The notes under the pieces: generated by a model
Database searches by the model: none
The model's input: only the letters and a program-made list of their open reading frames with translations
What the model was told of the DNA's origin: nothing
Program-made: the position numbers and the translations under genes
Assembly (NCBI GenBank): GCA_947166305.1
Contig: CAMVDV010000014.1
Location: forward strand, 1 to 64,000
Reading direction: 5' to 3'
Source: an uncultured Prevotellaceae bacterium
Lineage (GTDB): Bacteria > Bacteroidota > Bacteroidia > Bacteroidales > Bacteroidaceae
DNA: 64,000 nucleotides
Shown: positions 58,799-64,000 of the stretch, piece by piece
How positions within the stretch are numbered: position 1 is the stretch's first letter
How the letters are laid out: every line of letters starts with the position of its first letter

Positions 58799-59566
58799 TT
58801 ATCTTATGAAGCCTCGCTCGCTGTTGCGTATGAAATCGAGGATGTATTCTATCTCCGGACTCATGGGTATTTCCTGCTCCACCCGTGCGAGGAGGTCGCC
58901 GAGCTTGCCTGTGCCTTGGAGTATAATCTGGTAGGCCAGGTGTATATTGTTGATGAGGTCTCGGTCGAAGCCTCTGCGTCGGAGTCCGATGGTGTTGAGT
59001 CCGCAGAATGCAGCGGGGTCGCGTGCCACGAGGCTGAAAGGCAGGATGTTCTGCGAGAAGCGTGTTCCGCCTCCCACCATGGTGTAGCTTCCCACTCGGC
59101 AGAACTGGTGCATGAGCACGTTGGCGCTGAGGATGGCGTGGTCGTCGATGACGATTTCGCCGGCGAGCTTTGTGCCGTTGCCTATGATGACGTCGTTGCC
59201 TACGTGGGCATCGTGTGCCACATGGACGCCTTCCATGAGGAGATTGCCGTCACCGACGATGGTTCTGCCCTTGGCAGCCGTGCCGCGGTTGACGGTGACG
59301 TTTTCCCTTATCTTGTTGTTGTTGCCGATTTCTGCCGTACTTTCCTCGCCCTGGAACTTGAGGTCCTGCGGGATGGCGCTGATGACGGCACCGGGGAAGA
59401 AGATGTTGCCCGAGCCTATCCGTGCGCCATAGAGCACGGTGACGCTGTTCATGAAGGTATTGTTGTCGCCGATGACGACGCCCCGGTCGATGTAGCAGAA
59501 CGGCCCTATCTCGCAATTCTGGCCGATGACGGCTTCGGGGTGAATGTATGCCAGGGGACTTACCAT
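58799..59566 (-). CDS. lpxA: UDP-N-acetylglucosamine acyltransferase
   Basis: 255 aa, first step of lipid A synthesis: transfers an acyl chain from ACP to UDP-GlcNAc. Left-handed beta-helix hexapeptides run from IHPEAVIGQNCEIGPFCYIDRGVVIGD. The catalytic His is in GVHVAHDAHVGND. The C-terminal helices follow GLNTIGLRRRGF. It is just downstream of lpxC-fabZ. Confidence 0.97.
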   Translation of the reverse strand: MVSPLAYIHPEAVIGQNCEIGPFCYIDRGVVIGDNNTFMNSVTVLYGARIGSGNIFFPGAVISAIPQDLKFQGEESTAEIGNNNKIRENVTVNRGTAAKGRTIVGDGNLLMEGVHVAHDAHVGNDVIIGNGTKLAGEIVIDDHAILSANVLMHQFCRVGSYTMVGGGTRFSQNILPFSLVARDPAAFCGLNTIGLRRRGFDRDLINNIHLAYQIILQGTGKLGDLLARVEQEIPMSPEIEYILDFIRNSERGFIR

Positions 59567-59572
59567 GGGATT

Positions 59573-59698
59573 TACGATTTGACGATTTACTATTTACTAT
59601 TTATTTACGATTTTATCATTTAGTAATTTTATTCCCATTAAAGGGGATTACGGAGGCCTTTACGATTTGACGATTTACGATTTACTATATTATAGTTT
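59573..59698. repeat. AT-rich heptad tracts upstream of lpxA
   Basis: ATTTACG, ATTTGACG and ATTTACT words run in tandem at 59573-59618 and again at 59658-59698, separated by a short AAAGGGGATTACGGAGG segment. Confidence 0.75.
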
Positions 59699-59707
59699 GC
59701 TGTCTTG

Positions 59708-61096
59708 TCAGCTACGGTTGCTGATGACCTGCGCGGTGAAGGTGGCTTCTGCCACGCAGTTCTCGCCGATGAAGGCGTAGCCCTGCATGGTGCCGATGCT
59801 GTGGCGGAGGGGTGCCACGAGCTCGACGCGGAAGATGAGCGTATCGCCGGGCACTACTTTCTGGCGGAACTTGACGTTGTCGATGCCGAGGAAGTAGGTG
59901 CTGTAGGTCTCGGGGTGCTCCTTGTCGTGCAGGACGAGCAGTCCGCCCGTCTGGGCCATGGCCTCCACGAGGAGGACGCCGGGCATGACGGGCTCGTCGG
60001 GGAAGTGTCCCTGGAAGAAGGGTTCGTCGCTCGTCACGTTCTTCACGGCCACGATGCTGTTGTCCCTGATGTCTATCACCTTATCCACGAGCTGCATGGG
60101 GAAGCGGTGCGGCAGCAGAGTGCGTATCTTGCCCACGTCCATGAGGGGCGTCATGTTGGGATCGTACTTAGGGGCCTGCACTTCGTGCTTGCGAATCTCT
60201 TTCCGCATCATGCGGGCGAACATGTTGTTGACCGTATGGCCTGGCCTTGTGGCGATAATCCTGCCGCGCAACGGCTTACCGATGAGCGCCATGTCGCCAA
60301 TGATGTCGAGCAGTTTGTGGCGGGCCGGTTCGTTGTCCCAGACGAGGGGTTTGTGCTGGATGTAGCCGAGGTCGTCGGCATCGTGATGTTCCGCGCCTGT
60401 CAGCTTGCAGAGCTTGTCGATGTTCTCCTGAGTGGTTTTCCTCTCGTAGATGACGATGGCGTTGTCCAAGTCTCCGCCCTTGATGAGTCCGGCCTGGAGC
60501 AGAGCCTCTATCTCTCGGACGAAAACGAAGGTGCGTGCCGGAGCGACCTCCGTGGCGAACTTGTCCATGTTGTCGAGCGTGGCGAACTGGCTGCTTAGCA
60601 CCTTTCCGTCGAAGGCTATCATGCTCGTGATGGAGAATTCGTCGTCGGGCAGCAGGGTGATGCAGGCGCCGGTGGCTTCGTCGCGGAATTCCATCTTCTT
60701 CGTGATGTAGTAGTAGTCCTTGGGTGCGTCCTGCTCGGCAATGCCAACGCGCTGTATCTCGCGCACGAAGGGTGCCGCACTGCCGTCGAGTATGGGCAGT
60801 TCAGGCCCGTCCACCTGGATGAGAACGTTGTCGAGTCCGAGCGCATAGAGTGCTGCGAGGGCGTGCTCCACGGTGCTGCAGCGCACTTCTCCCTTGCCGA
60901 GCACGGTGCCACGCTGTGTGTCCACCACATTCTCGGCGATGGCATCCACCACGGGATGCCCGGGCAGATCGGTGCGCATCACTTTGTATCCGTGTCCAGC
61001 CTCAGCGGGGAGGAACGTCACCGTCAGGTTCAGGCCCGTGTGAAGCCCTTTGCCGCTCAGCGAAAAGCTTTCTTTGAGGGTATTTTGCTTTAGCAT
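59708..61096 (-). CDS. lpxC-fabZ: Bifunctional UDP-3-O-acyl-GlcNAc deacetylase / 3-hydroxyacyl-ACP dehydratase
   Basis: A 462-aa fusion. Residues 1-300 are LpxC, the committed step of lipid A synthesis: FSLSGKGLHTG, Zn ligands in CSTVEHALAAL and the later KLLDIIGDMALIGKP with His in RHKLLD. Residues 315-462 are FabZ (fatty-acid elongation): LLPHRFPMQLVDKV, then the active His in FFQGHFPDEPVMPGVLLVEAMAQ. The fusion is normal for Bacteroidota and balances lipid A against phospholipid. Confidence 0.97.
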   Translation of the reverse strand: MLKQNTLKESFSLSGKGLHTGLNLTVTFLPAEAGHGYKVMRTDLPGHPVVDAIAENVVDTQRGTVLGKGEVRCSTVEHALAALYALGLDNVLIQVDGPELPILDGSAAPFVREIQRVGIAEQDAPKDYYYITKKMEFRDEATGACITLLPDDEFSITSMIAFDGKVLSSQFATLDNMDKFATEVAPARTFVFVREIEALLQAGLIKGGDLDNAIVIYERKTTQENIDKLCKLTGAEHHDADDLGYIQHKPLVWDNEPARHKLLDIIGDMALIGKPLRGRIIATRPGHTVNNMFARMMRKEIRKHEVQAPKYDPNMTPLMDVGKIRTLLPHRFPMQLVDKVIDIRDNSIVAVKNVTSDEPFFQGHFPDEPVMPGVLLVEAMAQTGGLLVLHDKEHPETYSTYFLGIDNVKFRQKVVPGDTLIFRVELVAPLRHSIGTMQGYAFIGENCVAEATFTAQVISNRS

Positions 61097-61122
61097 TTGT
61101 CTTTCATTCTACTTTATCTTTG

Positions 61123-61130
61123 CAAAATTA
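61123..61130 (-). promoter_or_regulatory. Promoter -7 box for lpxC-fabZ and downstream genes
   Basis: TAATTTTG on the minus strand, 27 bp before the start codon, indicating a promoter separate from lpxD. Confidence 0.7.
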
Positions 61131-61326
61131 CGCATTTTTTTGTTATAAACCAAAGCTTTTCCCGAAAAAACGCTCCCTGCGCCCTCCTGTCGCCCTCCGA
61201 GCTTACTTCTTCCAGCCTCGCCGTTCCATCCTTCCGCTTTCTATTTGTCACGAAAAGCACCGATTTACTTTCTTTTTGTCAGAACAAAACAGGGCGTGTT
61301 CCGACACAAAATAGCGTAAATTCCGG

Positions 61327-61428
61327 TTTGGCACGCCAAATTTTCGGTCGCGCCACGCGGTTTTCGGCAACACGGCACGGGGTGTCGGCCAACGCCCCAC
61401 GGGGTGTTTGCCATAACCCTACAGGGTT
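61327..61428. repeat. 22-bp-phased array of five different palindromes
   Basis: Centres at 61333.5 (TTTGGCA/CGCCAAA), 61355.5 (GTCGCGCCA/CGCGGTTTT), 61377.5 (AACACGGCA/CGGGGTGTC), 61399.5 (AACGCCCCA/CGGGGTGTT) and 61421.5 (AACCC-TACA-GGGTT). Each sequence differs, yet all centres are exactly 22 bp apart. Confidence 0.85.
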
Positions 61429-61640
61429 TCCTCCCCCACCCTATGCTTCGGCGCGCCAAACTCCGTGTGCTTTATGTCGTTATCCTTGGCCTCAATGTCG
61501 CATTCTCGACAGGGTTTTTCCTCTCTTGAAACACAGAAGGCTCAGTATCAACCGTTTGCAAAAACGCGAAAAATAGGCCTCGGTTTGCCTCGCCGAGCAG
61601 TCCGGGCATTCCGACGGCCTTCATTTCGCTCCACATAAAA

Positions 61641-61680
61641 ACAAAGTGTCAGCAAACACGGTCGTTTGCTGACACTTTGT
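61641..61680 (-). terminator. Terminator after lpxD
   Basis: ACAAAGTGTCAGCAAAC pairs perfectly with GTTTGCTGACACTTTGT around ACGGTC. On the minus strand it is followed by TTTTT, about 200 bp after the lpxD stop. Confidence 0.85.
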
Positions 61681-61886
61681 AAAAACGGAGTGAAAAAGGT
61701 CATAAAGAGGGATTCGCGTGGATTCCGAAGCACGGATGCGCCGGCAGCCAACTTTCTGCCCTCTGCCATCCCCATTCTGTGTGGCGGACGCGCCACGGCG
61801 CGTCCCTACAAGGATGCTCGTTTTTGCTGCCGGTTATGTTCCGCTTGTATGGACGCGACACGGCGCGACAATACATTGCGGCTGGT

Positions 61887-62939
61887 TCAGTCCTCGGCTT
61901 TCCCCAGCTCTTCCTTGAGTTTCCGCAGTTCCTTCTTCATCTGATTCAGGTCGGCCCACATATCAGGCAATGCCTTGAAGATGGCACTGCTCTTCCAGAA
62001 GTTGCGGGCATCAATGGCCGGAGCGCCCTGCACGGCAGCACCTTCCTTCTTGATGCTGTTGGGGATACCTGCCTGGGCCCCTGCCATCACGCGGTCGGCT
62101 ATCACGGCGTGGTCGGCAATGCCCACCTGTCCGCCGAACATACACCAGCTTCCCACCTTCGTGCTGCCTGCGATGCCCACCTGAGCCGACATCACCGTGT
62201 GGCTGCCTATCTCGTCGTTGTGACCAATCTGCACCAGGTTGTCTATCTTCACGCCACTGTGTACCACCGTGGCCCCCATCATGGCTCGGTCCACACAGCT
62301 GTTGGCGCCTATCTCAACGTCGTCCTCTATGATGGCGATGCCTATTTGGGGAATCTTCTCGTAGCCCTCTGAAGTAGGCTGGAAGCCGAACCCATCGGCA
62401 CCAATCACACAGCCGGCATGGAGCACACAGCGCTGTCCGACAAGGCAATCGTGGTAGATGACGGCATTACTGTATATTTCGGTATTGGCCCCCACGCGGG
62501 CGTTTCTGCCAATGGTGACGTGCGGATGCAGCACGCAGCCATCGCCTATCTCCACGCCCTCGCCAATGGCGACGAACGGACCGACGTAGCAATGCTGGCC
62601 GACCTTAGCGGTGGGATCGACATAAGCCAGTTCGCTGATGCCCTCCCTCCTTGGCTTCATGCTCTCATATATCTGCAGGAGTTTGGCCACAGCCTGCCGT
62701 GCGTCGGGCACCAGGATAAGCGTCGGCCGCACTTCCTGCTTGGGCCGGATGCTCTCACTGACAAGGACGATGCTGCACTCCGTGTCGCGGAGGAAGCGTT
62801 CATACTTGTCGTCATACAGGAAACTGAGGCAGCCGGGGCGTCCCTCCTCAATCTTTGCGAAGTCATTCACCACGGCATTGGGATTGCCGACGACCTTGCC
62901 GCCTATCAGTCCCGCTATCTGTTGTGCACTGAATTCCAC
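61887..62939 (-). CDS. lpxD: UDP-3-O-acylglucosamine N-acyltransferase
   Basis: 350 aa, third step of lipid A synthesis. The N-terminal uridine-binding domain ([17 protein letters not shown]) is followed by the left-handed beta helix. The catalytic His is in [16 protein letters not shown]. The C-terminal helix is [19 protein letters not shown]. Its own 3' terminator and the promoter of lpxC indicate a unit separate from lpxC-fabZ. Confidence 0.97.
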   Translation of the reverse strand: MEFSAQQIAGLIGGKVVGNPNAVVNDFAKIEEGRPGCLSFLYDDKYERFLRDTECSIVLVSESIRPKQEVRPTLILVPDARQAVAKLLQIYESMKPRREGISELAYVDPTAKVGQHCYVGPFVAIGEGVEIGDGCVLHPHVTIGRNARVGANTEIYSNAVIYHDCLVGQRCVLHAGCVIGADGFGFQPTSEGYEKIPQIGIAIIEDDVEIGANSCVDRAMMGATVVHSGVKIDNLVQIGHNDEIGSHTVMSAQVGIAGSTKVGSWCMFGGQVGIADHAVIADRVMAGAQAGIPNSIKKEGAAVQGAPAIDARNFWKSSAIFKALPDMWADLNQMKKELRKLKEELGKAED

Positions 62940-62940
62940 G

Positions 62941-63037
62941 TCTATATTTACTATTTAGCAATTTACGATTTACGTCCTCACTCTCTCATCCGATGGGAAG
63001 GACTCTCTAATTTTCTTATTTTCCTATTTTCTAAATT
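62941..63037. repeat. AT-rich heptad tract upstream of lpxD
   Basis: TTTACTA/TTTAGCAA/TTTACGA words at 62943-62975 and TTTTCTTA/TTTTCCTA/TTTTCTAA words at 63010-63037. Confidence 0.65.
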
Positions 63038-63901
63038 TCATCTCAGCAGACCTTTCATCTGCTCAGCCACTTCCCTTGCCTTCTCCGCCGCCACCTCTGC
63101 AAAGCGCTCCGAAGCGCCGGCATAGATGATGGCACGGCTGCTGTTCACCAGCAGGCCGCAGTCCTCCGTCATGCCATACCTGCATACTTCCTCCAGACTG
63201 CCGCCCTGTGCACCGATACCCGGCACGAGCAGGAAGGCATTCGGCGCAGCCTTTCTGATGTCGCGGAACAGCTCGCCACGCGTAGCGCCCACGACGTACA
63301 TCATATTCTCGTCGTTTCCCCACTCACGGCTCTTGCGGATAACTTTTTCAAACAGGCGCTCGCCTTGCTTATCCTCCGTCAGTTGGAAGTCCATCGAACC
63401 CTTGTTGCTCGTCAATGCCAGCAGAATAACCCAATGATTCCTGCCTTCACCGAGATTGCAGCCCTCCCCCAAAGGTGGAGCAGGGAGGGGGCTTCTCAGG
63501 AAAGGCGTCACGCTGTCCTCTCCCATGTAAGGCGCCACGGTCAAGGCATCCACGTCGTATTCACCGAAAAAGGTGCGGGCGTACATCTTGCTCGTGTTGC
63601 CTATGTCGCCACGCTTAGCGTCGGCAATGATGAATTGGTCGGGATATTTCTGTCTCAGGTACTTCACCGTCTTCTCAAACGCCATGAGTCCTTTCACGCC
63701 GGCCGCTTCGTAGAAAGCAAGATTCGGCTTGAAAGCCACACAATAGGGCGCAGTGGCATCGATGATAGCCTTGTTGAAAGCGAATATCGGGTCAGCCTCC
63801 GAGAGCAGGTGCCGAGGCAGTTTCTCCATGTCGGTGTCAAGGCCGACGCAAAGGAACGACTGCTTCCTCCGTATGTTTGCTACGAGTTCTTGTCTGTTCA
63901 T
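63038..63901 (-). CDS. pyrF: Orotidine-5'-phosphate decarboxylase with repeat-derived insertion
   Basis: 287 aa. Makes UMP from OMP. It is the longer type used in this phylum: [27 protein letters not shown], the catalytic [14 protein letters not shown] (Lys-Asp pair), [16 protein letters not shown] and [11 protein letters not shown]. Between TPFL and [13 protein letters not shown] lies an extra loop ([20 protein letters not shown]) encoded by a C/G-rich palindromic repeat at about 63440-63500. The frame is kept. The start overlaps the stop of the next upstream gene (ATGA). Confidence 0.95.
   Translation of the reverse strand: MNRQELVANIRRKQSFLCVGLDTDMEKLPRHLLSEADPIFAFNKAIIDATAPYCVAFKPNLAFYEAAGVKGLMAFEKTVKYLRQKYPDQFIIADAKRGDIGNTSKMYARTFFGEYDVDALTVAPYMGEDSVTPFLRSPLPAPPLGEGCNLGEGRNHWVILLALTSNKGSMDFQLTEDKQGERLFEKVIRKSREWGNDENMMYVVGATRGELFRDIRKAAPNAFLLVPGIGAQGGSLEEVCRYGMTEDCGLLVNSSRAIIYAGASERFAEVAAEKAREVAEQMKGLLR
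63440..63500. repeat. C/G-rich palindromic repeat inside pyrF
   Basis: GCAGCCCTCCCCCAAAGG followed by GGAGCAGGGAGGGGGC, the same style of repeat as in prmA and between genes, read in frame. Confidence 0.7.
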
Positions 63902-64000
63902 CTGTAGTATCTTTTCATTATTCCTTTAGCAATTCCTATCACGACCACGAAGGCGATGGCAATCAGCGTGTAGGTCAAGAAGAAACGCCAACCGCTGTCT
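63898..64000 (-). CDS. Partial gene, C-terminus of a membrane protein
   Basis: The last 33 codons of a gene entering from the right edge: [20 protein letters not shown], then [13 protein letters not shown] and a stop. One strong transmembrane helix is followed by a short basic tail, so the C-terminus should be cytosolic. Its TGA overlaps the pyrF ATG, so the two are translationally coupled. The family cannot be named from this fragment. Confidence 0.7.
   Translation of the reverse strand, partial: DSGWRFFLTYTLIAIAFVVVIGIAKGIMKRYYR

Larger units (their letters stand above)
61097..61886. other. 790-bp repeat-rich gap between lpxC-fabZ and lpxD
   Basis: No gene is supported. It holds the lpxC promoter, a 22-bp-phased array (61327-61428), a 17-bp-stem terminator (61641-61680), and one intact (61786-61805) plus one decayed (61853-61872) GGACGCGCC hairpin in direct orientation. 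Confidence 0.75.

Overview
The window looks like chromosomal DNA from a Bacteroidales bacterium, most likely in or near Prevotellaceae. Evidence seen: many promoters of the Bacteroidota type (TAnnTTTG at -7, TTG-like box about 20 bp upstream), little Shine-Dalgarno signal, a fused lpxC-fabZ, a DUF4270 lipoprotein, a pair of deoxynucleoside kinases, and secreted proteins ending in short Gly-x-Tyr-Ile-x-x-Gly-Lys-Lys tails. No rRNA, CRISPR array, prophage or complete insertion sequence was seen.

Layout. 1-2.4 kb: panD, a four-helix-bundle gene and panC, with an inverted-repeat element at the left end. 2.5-9.4 kb: a starch-synthase-like protein, a DUF4270 lipoprotein, a small secreted protein, ettA, a DUF3737 protein and a MATE pump. 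9.6-28 kb: a carbohydrate-degradation region holding a GH39-like enzyme, a 1280-aa secreted protein of unknown function, a GH127-like enzyme, a glutaminase-A-like protein, a TonB-dependent receptor and an AraC regulator. It is interrupted by aspS, tRNA-Lys(CTT) and a metallo-hydrolase. 28.4-41.7 kb: an aminotransferase, a LolC/E-type permease, prmA, a Gly/Ser/Tyr-rich secreted protein, a FadL-like porin, a GH130 protein, two deoxynucleoside kinases, a GH25 lysozyme and a BASS-family transporter. 42-48 kb: a GH10 xylanase, the GDP-L-fucose set manC-gmd-fcl and an RsmF-like methyltransferase. 48.3-54.8 kb: a Gfo/Idh/MocA oxidoreductase followed by a DUF1080 (3-keto-glycoside hydrolase family) protein, then a second GH127 enzyme. 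54.9-64 kb: PBP1A, miaA, a pRiA4b-ORF3-like protein, lpxA, lpxC-fabZ, lpxD, pyrF and a partial membrane protein.

The most unusual content is between the genes. At thirteen places there are arrays of short units with a period of 22 bp. In most of them each unit carries a different short palindrome, with centres exactly 22 bp apart. Five copies share one architecture over 88 bp: an AACCC-nnnn-GGGTT palindrome, three TCATGA-centred palindromes, and a GC-rich palindrome. Other arrays keep the 22-bp step but use unrelated palindromes. Also present are REPIN-like pairs of a GGACGCGCC/GGCGCGTCC hairpin, 30-bp-phased GGATTTGCAAATCC palindromes, 7-bp AT-rich tandem repeats in gene leaders and around the four-helix-bundle gene, and C/G-rich palindromic repeats that have entered the reading frames of prmA, pyrF and the DUF3737 gene. 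All periods and coordinates were read by hand; family names come from recognised motifs, not from a search.
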